NCBI GenBank assembly: GCA_964649445.1
Contig: CAZYPS010000019.1
Location: 1-28,677, forward strand
Length of the DNA: 28,677 nucleotides
Reading direction: 5' to 3'
Origin: JAGXLP01 sp964649445
GTDB taxonomy: Bacteria; Bipolaricaulota; Bipolaricaulia; M55B111
Of the stretch, positions 1-6,394 are shown piece after piece. How positions within the stretch are numbered: position 1 is the stretch's first letter; every line of letters begins with the position of its first letter. Both the position numbers and the translations under genes were made by a program. The notes below the pieces were generated by a model. The model made no database searches and was not told where the DNA came from. It saw nothing but the letters and a program-made list of their open reading frames with translations.

Positions 1-71
1 TAATTTTATAAGTTTGGACATAGATTAAACTCCGTCAGCCAGATAAGCTGAAAAAAGGGCTAAAATATAAA

Positions 72-112
72 ATGAACCTGTTGTTCATGGATTGTATTTC
101 GTTTTATATATT
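72..112 (+). promoter_or_regulatory. Weak promoter region with short inverted repeat
   Basis: A 6-bp inverted repeat (ATGAAC 72-77 / GTTCAT 83-88) lies just upstream of an A+T-rich TATATA/TATATT (105-112) that could be a -10 box. The possible -35 (TTGTTC, 81-86) is poor and overlaps the repeat, which suggests an operator. This is pattern only. The rest of 1-163 shows no gene. Confidence 0.25.
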
Positions 113-180
113 GAAAAAACTGAGAAAAACAATCTATTCAGACACATGACGAACTACAAAAACAGGGGAGGCAGTTAGAA

Positions 181-1245
181 ATTAAATCAAATAAAACCTT
201 AAAAATCATTGCAGCCACAGTTGGTACATTGTTCATCCTGTTTGCTGGTTTCGTAGGCTGGGTGTATTTTTCCACACTTCAACCCGATCAGGTTCAACCC
301 GCTCCGGTAACCACAAATCAGGATGCACCACTTATATCGGATAAGGACGGGATAAAATTGCTGACCTGGAACGTCCAGTTCTTGGCGGGGAAAGGTTACT
401 ATTTTTATTACAAAGGTGGTTCCGATACAAGGCCAACCTCTGAGGATATAATCAAGACTACTGAAGAAGTAGCCGGGTTAATAAAAGAGGAAGAGCCGGA
501 TATTATACTGCTTCAGGAAGTCGACGACGGAGCGAAACGAACGGACCACGAAGACCAACTTGAGAAGCTGTTAGCCCACCTACCGAATGAATACAACTCT
601 CATGCTTCCGCATTCTACTGGAAGGCAGCTTTTGCGCCACATCCTAAAATCCTGGGATCGGTTGGGATGAAATTATCAGTAATATCCAGATATAAAATTG
701 AGACCGCAACCCGTTACCAGCTCCCCTTAAAACCGGATAACTGGTTCGTAAGACAGTTCGATCTCAAACGAGCGGTTTTGGAAGTCAGGTTTCCAAGGGA
801 TGAAGGAAAAGACCTCGTGGTATTTAATACTCACCTGACTGCGTTTTCATTTGGTTCCGACGTCAGAAGACGACAGATCGAGGAAATTCACTCACTACTG
901 AACGAAAAATCATCGGACGGCACTCCCTGGATTATAGGTGGGGACTTCAACCTGGAGCCTCCCGGAAACGGAAAACCGGGGAGGCAAGGAGAAGAGGTAA
1001 TAAAACCGCTATATGAAGAATACCGAGCGGTACCAGGTTACGAGGAGGTAAACGGACCAAACCCTGAAGATTGGTATACCCACTTCCCGAACGACCCCGA
1101 TATAAATAGCCCAAACAAGACAATTGACTACTTCTTTCTCTCGGACAATCTATCCCTGGGTGAGCATTACGTGAGGCAGGAAGATACTCTCGATATTTCC
1201 GATCATCTGCCTGTGGTAGCGGAAGTTAGGTTATCCGGAACTTAG
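181..1245 (+). CDS. Membrane-anchored endonuclease/exonuclease/phosphatase (EEP) family hydrolase
   Basis: The product has the EEP metal-dependent phosphodiesterase fold, seen in order as LLTWNVQF (metal-site Asn), ILLQEVD (Glu), VFNTHLTAF (His), GGDFNLEP (Asp/Asn) and a C-terminal SDHLPVV (catalytic Asp-His). All core motifs are present. The N-terminus is one hydrophobic segment followed by a Gln/Pro-rich linker, so the enzyme is probably anchored by a signal anchor and faces outside. The first conventional start in frame is TTG at 229, but this falls inside the hydrophobic segment and has no SD. A strong SD (AGGGGAGG, 164-171) sits 9 nt before an in-frame ATT at 181, which restores a basic KSNKTLK N-terminus. 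I therefore prefer an AUU start, giving 354 aa. Substrate (nucleic acid, phospholipid or other phosphodiester) cannot be told. It ends at a terminator shared with glnA. Confidence 0.82.
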   Translation: MKSNKTLKIIAATVGTLFILFAGFVGWVYFSTLQPDQVQPAPVTTNQDAPLISDKDGIKLLTWNVQFLAGKGYYFYYKGGSDTRPTSEDIIKTTEEVAGLIKEEEPDIILLQEVDDGAKRTDHEDQLEKLLAHLPNEYNSHASAFYWKAAFAPHPKILGSVGMKLSVISRYKIETATRYQLPLKPDNWFVRQFDLKRAVLEVRFPRDEGKDLVVFNTHLTAFSFGSDVRRRQIEEIHSLLNEKSSDGTPWIIGGDFNLEPPGNGKPGRQGEEVIKPLYEEYRAVPGYEEVNGPNPEDWYTHFPNDPDINSPNKTIDYFFLSDNLSLGEHYVRQEDTLDISDHLPVVAEVRLSGT

Positions 1246-1257
1246 CAAACCTATAGA

Positions 1258-1283
1258 AAACCCCGCCCAGACGGACGGGGTTT
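1258..1283. terminator. Bidirectional rho-independent terminator between the EEP gene and glnA
   Basis: AAACCCCG (1258-1265) pairs perfectly with CGGGGTTT (1276-1283) around a 10-nt loop. On the minus strand it is followed by a U-rich TTTTCTAT, so it suits glnA best. It also lies 13 nt after the EEP stop codon and can end both converging transcripts. Confidence 0.8.
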
Positions 1284-1330
1284 GGAAGGGAGTTATTTTA
1301 ACTTTAACCAGACTTCCTATAAAAGAACCC

Positions 1331-2704
1331 TTAGTAATACTTCAAGTACTTTTCCAGTTCCCAGTCAGTTACGTTTACCTGGTAATCCCGAGCCTCGGTG
1401 CGTTTAGCTCTGAGATAATTTTCCATGATATGAGAACCCAGCACCTCGGTAATCACGTCGTCGTCTTCCAGAGCATCGAGAGCTTCTGAGAGGCTGCCTG
1501 GTAGCGAACCGATACCCCGTTCCGCTTTGGTTCCGGCTTTCATTTCGTAAAGATCCTCTTCGACGGGTTCGGGAGGTTCGATCTCTTCTTCAATTCCGTG
1601 CAGGCCGGCCTTCAGTATACCGGCAAACGCCAGATAAGGATTTGCTGTCGGATCGGGGCTTCTAAATTCCAGTCTCGTTGAAGTTTCGGGAGTACTCGTG
1701 TGAGGAACCCTGATAAGAACTGACCGATTATGACGGCCCCAGGAGATATTTACCGGCGCTTCGTATCCAGGAACCAGACGCTTAAAGGAATTTATCGTCG
1801 GGTTGGACAGAGCCGTCAGCGCGCCGATATGCTCTATCAAACCACCAATAAAGTGTAACGCTCTGTCGGAAAGTTCGTAGGGTTTGTCCGGCTGATAGAA
1901 ACAGTTCTCCCCGTCCTCCTCCAGAGAAATATGTGTATGCATGCCCGATCCGTTGATCTCCTCGTACGGTTTTGGCATGAATGTAGCATTTAACCCGTGC
2001 TTCAACGCAATTGTCTTTGTCGTTGTTTTAAAAGTGATTAACTGGTCAGCCAGAGATACTGCCTCATCGTACTGGAAATCAATTTCGTGCTGACTCGCGG
2101 CAACCTCGTGATGCGCTGCTTCAACTTGGAATCCCATCTTTTCCAGGCTTATCACTATGTCCTTTCGTGCCTCTTCTCCTTTGTCAACAGGCATCAAGTC
2201 AAAGTAACCACCCTGATCGTGGAGCTCGGTTGAACTATTCCGAAGCTCCCTTTCCCCGTCGCTCCTGAACATGAAAAACTCCGGTTCGGCTCCAACGAAC
2301 ATCTTGAGCCCCTTTTTTTCGGCCTCCTTTTGCACCTTCCTCAGCCTATAGCGAGGATCACCTTCAAAGGGTTCTCCGTCCGGCATGTGGACGTCACATA
2401 TCAGCCTGGCATTGCCGTATTCCTCCCCTTCGCTCGTCACGGATTTCCAGGGATAAATCTTTAACGTATCCAGGTCCGGGCGAAGATACATATCCGATTC
2501 ACAAATCCTCGCAAACCCTTCTATAGAGGACCCATCGAACGCTATACCTTCTTCCAGCGCCTTTGGCAACTCGTCCAGGGTTATTTCCACGTCCTTTGGA
2601 ATCCCTAGGATGTCAGTAAACTGTAATCTTATGAATTTAACGTCTTTTTCTTCGAGCGAGAAGACCGCATCTTCAATCTCTGTTTTATCTATGTCTTTTT
2701 CCAC
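1331..2704 (-). CDS. glnA: Glutamine synthetase type I (GSI-alpha-like)
   Basis: Makes glutamine from glutamate, ammonia and ATP as a cytoplasmic dodecamer. The 457-aa protein shows the beta-Grasp domain with DGSSIEGF (58-64), the metal-binding EPEFF (140-144), NGSGMHTHIS (251-260), the NRS/RLEFRSPDP active-site strand (326-352) and a C-terminal region ending in WELEKYLKYY. The C-terminal half has no NLYDLP adenylylation tyrosine motif and lacks the GSI-beta insertion. The SIEGFAR segment keeps an Arg at 66, equivalent to the feedback-inhibition Arg of Bacillus GlnA. This points to GSI-alpha with glutamine feedback rather than adenylylation control. The start is GTG (2704-2702) with GGGGGT about 9 nt upstream. 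It is divergent from an Lrp-type regulator. Confidence 0.97.
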   Translation of the reverse strand: MEKDIDKTEIEDAVFSLEEKDVKFIRLQFTDILGIPKDVEITLDELPKALEEGIAFDGSSIEGFARICESDMYLRPDLDTLKIYPWKSVTSEGEEYGNARLICDVHMPDGEPFEGDPRYRLRKVQKEAEKKGLKMFVGAEPEFFMFRSDGERELRNSSTELHDQGGYFDLMPVDKGEEARKDIVISLEKMGFQVEAAHHEVAASQHEIDFQYDEAVSLADQLITFKTTTKTIALKHGLNATFMPKPYEEINGSGMHTHISLEEDGENCFYQPDKPYELSDRALHFIGGLIEHIGALTALSNPTINSFKRLVPGYEAPVNISWGRHNRSVLIRVPHTSTPETSTRLEFRSPDPTANPYLAFAGILKAGLHGIEEEIEPPEPVEEDLYEMKAGTKAERGIGSLPGSLSEALDALEDDDVITEVLGSHIMENYLRAKRTEARDYQVNVTDWELEKYLKYY

Positions 2705-2747
2705 CTTAAATCGACCCCCAGCTTTGATATTATAAACTTATAAGAGG

Positions 2748-2775
2748 ATTATAAGATAGAATAGACGTTTGTCAA
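2748..2775 (-). promoter_or_regulatory. Sigma-70-type promoter of glnA
   Basis: On the minus strand, TTGACA (2775-2770) and TATAAT (2753-2748) both match consensus with a 16-nt spacer. This places the start near 2741 and leaves a short 5' UTR before the GTG. A second TATAAT copy lies at 2734-2729, too close to the gene to use the same -35. Confidence 0.75.
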
Positions 2776-2786
2776 GGTTTATGGGA

Positions 2787-2811
2787 AATATTCAAAGATA
2801 TGTTTGATATT
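2787..2811. promoter_or_regulatory. Palindromic operator candidate between glnA and the Lrp-type gene
   Basis: AATATTCAAA (2787-2796) and TTTGATATT (2803-2811) form an almost perfect inverted repeat with a 6-nt centre and one extra base in the left arm. The right arm overlaps the -35 box of the Lrp-type gene and the site lies just upstream of the glnA -35. That placement would suit autorepression plus glnA control by the neighbouring Lrp/AsnC protein. Binding is inferred. Confidence 0.45.
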
Positions 2812-2831
2812 TTACGTTTTAACCATATAAT
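2804..2831 (+). promoter_or_regulatory. Promoter of the Lrp/AsnC regulator
   Basis: TTGATA (2804-2809), 16-nt spacer, TATAAT (2826-2831). The start would fall near 2838, about 40 nt before the preferred ATG. Confidence 0.65.
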
Positions 2832-2877
2832 CGTACCATACAGGAGTCACTAATTGCATTTCTGCAAGGAGGGGACA

Positions 2878-3336
2878 ATGAACGAAAATAAGTTGAATAA
2901 ACAGATCCTGAAATCCTTTATGGAGGACGGTAGAAAGTCGATCAGGAAAGTTGCCAGAGACCTGGACGTTTCACCTTCGACCGTGAGCAACCATCTGGAA
3001 GGGATGTTAGAGAACGGAACGATCAAACGATTTAAACCTGCGATAGATTACGAAAAACTGGGGCTCGATCTAACTGCTATTACCAAGATCCAGGCAAAAG
3101 GGAGTGAAATTGCGGATATAGTGAAAAGGCTCAAAAAAGAGGGTAGTCTAACCCACGTTTACGAAATTACGGGCGAGTTCGATATCCTCGTCATCGGAAA
3201 GTTCAACAGCCGGGAAAACATGAATAAGGAAATAAAGCGGATGCTTAATTTTTCAGCGGTTGAGCGGGCCGACACCTCCATTGTACTCAACGCAGTAAAG
3301 GAGGACGCCAGCATAGAACTTAACGATTATCGGTAG
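2878..3336 (+). CDS. Lrp/AsnC-family transcriptional regulator
   Basis: A 152-aa DNA-binding regulator. Residues 5-50 are a winged helix-turn-helix (RKVARDLDVSPSTVSNHL recognition region), followed by a RAM/AsnC ligand-binding domain (about 65-140) with the typical VYEITGEFDILV strand. Size and layout match stand-alone Lrp/AsnC proteins, which form dimers or octamers and sense amino acids. ATG at 2878 is chosen over an upstream TTG (2854) because AAGGAGGGG (2866-2874) lies just before it and the TTG has no SD. It is divergent from glnA with a palindrome between the promoters, so control of glutamine synthesis in response to an amino acid is a reasonable inference. The effector is unknown. Confidence 0.92.
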   Translation: MNENKLNKQILKSFMEDGRKSIRKVARDLDVSPSTVSNHLEGMLENGTIKRFKPAIDYEKLGLDLTAITKIQAKGSEIADIVKRLKKEGSLTHVYEITGEFDILVIGKFNSRENMNKEIKRMLNFSAVERADTSIVLNAVKEDASIELNDYR

Positions 3337-3383
3337 TACCACCCCTACTATGAGCCATAAGTCCGCAGAATACAACCTCTTAT

Positions 3384-3411
3384 ATTGTGTAAACGTTAGA
3401 GATCACACAAT
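3384..3411. repeat. Inverted repeat between the Lrp-type gene and the aldo/keto reductase gene
   Basis: ATTGTGT (3384-3390) and ACACAAT (3405-3411) are perfect 7-bp arms around 14 nt. No U-tract follows on either strand, so it is a poor terminator. The left arm plus centre (TGTAAACGTT) also resembles half of a LacI/CcpA-type operator. It may be a terminator remnant or an operator for an unknown regulator. Confidence 0.35.
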
Positions 3412-3436
3412 GAAAAACACAAGAGCCCTTTCCCCC

Positions 3437-4423
3437 TCACCATCGATGGTGAACCTGCTCTTTTATCAGTTCCTCGTAAACGTTTCTTGCCTCCTCCAAT
3501 ACTTCGGGGGGCAATTCCGGTAGATCACTCGATTTCGCGTTATCCCTAACGTGCCCTTTGCTCTTTGCTCCGGGAATAACAGCGCTGACCTCATCGTGAG
3601 AGAGTATCCACTTTATTGCCATTTGAGCCATAGAGTACTGGTCGGGCTTCACTTCCTCGAGTCTATCTACCGCTTCCAAACCTGTTTCAAAATCCACCCC
3701 GGCGAAGGTCTCGCCCACGTCGAATGCTTCACCGTCGCGGTTGAAGTTCCTGTGATCGTTTTCCGGAAAATCCGCATTTTTGCCGTATTTGCCCGTTAAT
3801 AACCCGCTCGCCAGCGGTACTCGCGGAATTACCGCCACGTTTTCCTCCCTGCAGCGTCTCAAAAACAGGTCCGCGGGGCGCTGCCTAAATATGTTGAAGA
3901 TAATCTGGACGCTTGTCAGACCCGGGTATTCAATAGCTTTAAGTCCTTCTTCCACCTTTTCAACACTTACACCGTAATATTGAATTTTTCCTTTTTCGAC
4001 AAATTCTTCGAGTGCCTCAAAGATCTCCGGTCTATAGTAAACTTCGGTCGGCGGGCAGTGAAGTTGTATCAGGTCAATGGTATCCACTCCGAGATTTTCC
4101 AGCGATCGATCCAGAAATCGTTCGAGGTTCTCCTTCGTATAGCGCTCCGATTTATGAGGATCGAGACGGCGACCAAATTTTGTCGCGACATATATCCGTT
4201 CGTTCGTTTCCTCAAGCACCTTAGCTATTCTTTTTTCACTTAAACCATCTCCGTATACATCAGCTGTATCGAAGAAATTGATTCCCTGATCTATCGCCTC
4301 TCGCAAAACTTCCAGTGCCTGTTTCTCGTCCACATCTCCCCAGGCGTCGCTCCCCAGGGCCCAGGTACCGAGCCCGACTTCACTCACATTCCAGCCCGTT
4401 TTTCCAAATTCCCTGTATTGCAT
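3437..4423 (-). CDS. Aldo/keto reductase
   Basis: NAD(P)H-dependent oxidoreductase with the AKR (alpha/beta)8 barrel, 328 aa. The catalytic tetrad is visible: Asp52 and Tyr57 (NFFDTADVYG), Lys82 (ATKFG) and His122 (LIQLHCPP). The C-terminal cofactor region carries AVIPGAKS. It is a soluble cytoplasmic enzyme that would interconvert a carbonyl (sugar or aldehyde) and an alcohol; substrate is not predictable. The ATG is preceded by GAGGTGG at good spacing. It is a single-gene unit, convergent with the Lrp-type gene. It differs clearly from the second AKR at 19238, so it is not a recent duplicate. Confidence 0.93.
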   Translation of the reverse strand: MQYREFGKTGWNVSEVGLGTWALGSDAWGDVDEKQALEVLREAIDQGINFFDTADVYGDGLSEKRIAKVLEETNERIYVATKFGRRLDPHKSERYTKENLERFLDRSLENLGVDTIDLIQLHCPPTEVYYRPEIFEALEEFVEKGKIQYYGVSVEKVEEGLKAIEYPGLTSVQIIFNIFRQRPADLFLRRCREENVAVIPRVPLASGLLTGKYGKNADFPENDHRNFNRDGEAFDVGETFAGVDFETGLEAVDRLEEVKPDQYSMAQMAIKWILSHDEVSAVIPGAKSKGHVRDNAKSSDLPELPPEVLEEARNVYEELIKEQVHHRW

Positions 4424-4734
4424 GGTGAACCACCTCTATTTTTTTCATTTCGTTTACGTAGATCGGCTTTCCACGATTTTATAGTATTTTAATTCGTCGT
4501 GAGAATCAAAGATTTCGCTGGACTACAGTTAGGCCGGCCTCAATTAGATTTCACCGATAAGCCTTTACATAGGGGAGGCCACAACTATACAGTGAGGAAG
4601 ACTGTCCACACCATGACCAGTATCAACAGTGAAGGTTCCAGTGGCACTATCGGTATGAAAATTCCAGGAGGACCGATCAACTCCAAATTAACCGGTACTT
4701 CTGGAAAAACTCGTAAAGCTTTTGAATTAAAGAC
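4424..4734. other. Intergenic region without a convincing gene
   Basis: This stretch of about 310 nt precedes the aldo/keto reductase gene on the minus strand and must hold its promoter. A weak candidate on the minus strand is TTGATT (4510-4505) plus a TACTAT/TATAAA -10 region near 4480-4490. One 93-codon plus-strand ORF (4499-4780, GTG start) crosses the terminator and resembles no family. A minus-strand open stretch with a hydrophobic end lacks a start codon. I see no RNA gene or repeat here. Confidence 0.4.
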
Positions 4735-4765
4735 GAGCTGCCCCGAAAGGGGTTCGGTGCAGCTC
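4735..4765 (-). terminator. Hairpin downstream of the phosphoesterase gene
   Basis: GAGCTGC (4735-4741) pairs with GCAGCTC (4759-4765), and the interior contains a CCCC-GAAA-GGGG hairpin. It lies about 25 nt after the stop codon of the minus-strand phosphoesterase. The minus-strand sequence after it is only moderately U-rich (GTCTTTAATT), so termination is likely but not certain. Confidence 0.6.
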
Positions 4766-4789
4766 GCTCCAGCAGGTTAAGAAAATAAC

Positions 4790-6112
4790 TCAATCCATTC
4801 GATCTGGAACTAAATTTACCTGGCTGTATGGGTTAAGTTCGTTCGGTCTGAACCGGTTAACCGTAACATTCACGTCTTCACCCCTCACTTCCACAGTCAG
4901 GTAGTTGTAGTCCAGTTTTCTCCGGTCCCCCTGCCAGTAGTGGTCTTTAGGGTAGTCCTCTGGCATCTGGTTAGAAGACAATCCCTGCTCCCCTCCGCCA
5001 CCTCCAACCACGAAGTAGCGAATCCCGTCCACTATGAAAGCTTCGGTTGCGTGGTTGTGGCCGGTAAATACTGTGATGTCGATCTTATCGGCGTAAGTTT
5101 TCAATAGAGAATGAGGGTTTTGCTCCTCGGGCAGAGGACCGAAACCCGACCGGGAAAAGACAGGATAATGTAGTGTCAGAAACGCGTGGTCCTTGTTCAG
5201 CGCTACCGCCTCATCCAGCCAGTTTGAAAGTAACTCCATCTGTTTTTCGTAACTTGGGGTAGATTTATGCCAATCCGCCGGCGCTTTTGGGTTCATAATT
5301 CCGGAATCGAGGAAGATAAACCGAGCGTTTTCGTAATCAAACTGGTAAACACGGTTATCGACACTAAATCCGAACTGGTTCAAGTAAGGGAACATTTCCC
5401 TGAATCCGACTATATTTTCGTCTCCCCAGGTCTCGTGGTTTCCGAGTGCTGGAAAGAACCGGGCAGGTAAATCTCCAGGCCCGCCATCCGGCAACCGAGA
5501 AAAGAACCGGCGATCAAAATCCCGCCAGTAAGGACTCTCATCCGCGCCTTTCCCCTGAAACCCAAAGTACACTATATCTCCCGTGTGCAGAACGAAACCT
5601 GGACCGTCTTCGTCACCTTTGCTACCGTTCTTTACCTCGCGAACTACATTGTCATAAACCCATTCCTGGCCTCTTGCCAGCAGGCTAATCCGGGCTTCCC
5701 CAACCTCTCTTTCCAAGAAGACGTCCGGCCAGCCGTCTCGCCCGTAACTAATGGTACGGGACTGGCCTTTCTCTTTTCCGGGCAATTCGAGTCGTTCAAG
5801 CTTTAATGTATTAGGGTTGAAGAACGCCTCATAAGGGGGACTTTCCTGATCGGAATAGGCGTATCGAGTAACTGCGTGTACGAGTTCGTCCAGCTTGTCC
5901 TTATTGTTTTGATCGTATGGTGCGTAAGCCGGTATCCGGCTATCTCCAAAAACTACAAATGAATAACTTTCTTCTTCCGCGTGCTCCGCGCTGGTCACAG
6001 GGTAAACTACCAAAGATATCGTGACCGAGACCAGGAGAAATATACCTACCCAGAGGGGGACAAAAAAGCCGTCGAAACTCCGTCTGAATTTACTATTCGA
6101 ATAATTAGGCAT
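4790..6112 (-). CDS. Secreted or membrane-anchored calcineurin-like metallophosphoesterase
   Basis: The metallophosphoesterase signature is complete and in order: FVVFGDSR (metal Asp, about residue 57), VLHTGDIVYFG (Asp), ALGNHETWGD (Asn-His-Glu), LTLHYP (His) and FTGHNHA (two His). The N-terminus has basic residues, a hydrophobic stretch (about 17-38) and a VTSA/EH boundary, so the protein is exported or signal-anchored. Between the GDSR and TGD motifs is a long insert with many charged residues. I start at the ATG at 6112 (440 aa) because AAGGAG lies 7 nt upstream; a GTG 12 codons earlier has no SD. It probably acts on extracellular phosphomonoesters or nucleotides; the substrate is not identifiable. 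It is transcribed alone, divergent from metX. Confidence 0.93.
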   Translation of the reverse strand: MPNYSNSKFRRSFDGFFVPLWVGIFLLVSVTISLVVYPVTSAEHAEEESYSFVVFGDSRIPAYAPYDQNNKDKLDELVHAVTRYAYSDQESPPYEAFFNPNTLKLERLELPGKEKGQSRTISYGRDGWPDVFLEREVGEARISLLARGQEWVYDNVVREVKNGSKGDEDGPGFVLHTGDIVYFGFQGKGADESPYWRDFDRRFFSRLPDGGPGDLPARFFPALGNHETWGDENIVGFREMFPYLNQFGFSVDNRVYQFDYENARFIFLDSGIMNPKAPADWHKSTPSYEKQMELLSNWLDEAVALNKDHAFLTLHYPVFSRSGFGPLPEEQNPHSLLKTYADKIDITVFTGHNHATEAFIVDGIRYFVVGGGGGEQGLSSNQMPEDYPKDHYWQGDRRKLDYNYLTVEVRGEDVNVTVNRFRPNELNPYSQVNLVPDRMD

Positions 6113-6169
6113 TATTACACTCCTTATTAGTTTTCCTGTCAATTTCACTTAACAGAAGAACTCCAACCT

Positions 6170-6196
6170 GTTATATCATTTACCACCGTCAATCAA
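6170..6196 (-). promoter_or_regulatory. Possible promoter of the phosphoesterase gene
   Basis: On the minus strand, TTGATT (6196-6191), 15-nt spacer, TATAAC (6175-6170). The spacer is short, so this is a weak call. A better-looking TTGACA-17-TGTAAT nearer the gene would start transcription inside the coding region and was rejected. Confidence 0.3.
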
Positions 6197-6210
6197 CCGC
6201 AAACGTGAAA

Positions 6211-6239
6211 TTGGCCACATTTATCGGTTAAATTATAAA
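6211..6239 (+). promoter_or_regulatory. Likely promoter of metX
   Basis: TTGGCC (6211-6216), 17-nt spacer, TATAAA (6234-6239). It would give a leader of about 150 nt before the metX ATG, long for this window, and the leader contains folded sequence (next entry). Confidence 0.45.
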
Positions 6240-6289
6240 TCAGAATCTATAGTTTAGCTAGATAAATATATTTTATAGAGCTTAAATTC

Positions 6290-6354
6290 CGACTGACCTT
6301 TCCGACTGGAGGTCAAACCTAGCAATCCTGCTTGGATAATCCGTTGACAGTTCG
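6290..6354 (+). ncRNA. Folded 5' leader of metX, riboswitch candidate
   Basis: Three stems can be drawn by hand. A closing stem joins CGACTG (6290-6295) to CAGTTCG (6348-6354) with one bulged U. GACCT (6295-6299) pairs with AGGTC (6310-6314); its first G is shared with the closing stem. CCTAGC (6318-6323) pairs with GCTTGG (6330-6335) with one U-U mismatch. The single-stranded words GACTGG, AAACC, GCAA-CC and TAATCC occur in the same order as in the S-box (SAM-I) core. The element is much shorter than SAM-I and lacks an obvious kink-turn and P4. Position before a methionine-biosynthesis gene supports SAM sensing; class membership is unproven. Confidence 0.4.
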
Positions 6355-6394
6355 TAGTATTTCCAAAGTTAACTTAAGCAACGAGGGATAAACT

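Noticed and set aside
4499..4780. 93-codon plus-strand ORF with GTG start
   Set aside because: No SD, no recognisable family, and it runs through the terminator hairpin of the phosphoesterase gene.
6114..6142. TTGACA-17-TGTAAT promoter on the minus strand before the phosphoesterase
   Set aside because: Transcription would start inside the first codons of the gene, after the SD; probably chance.
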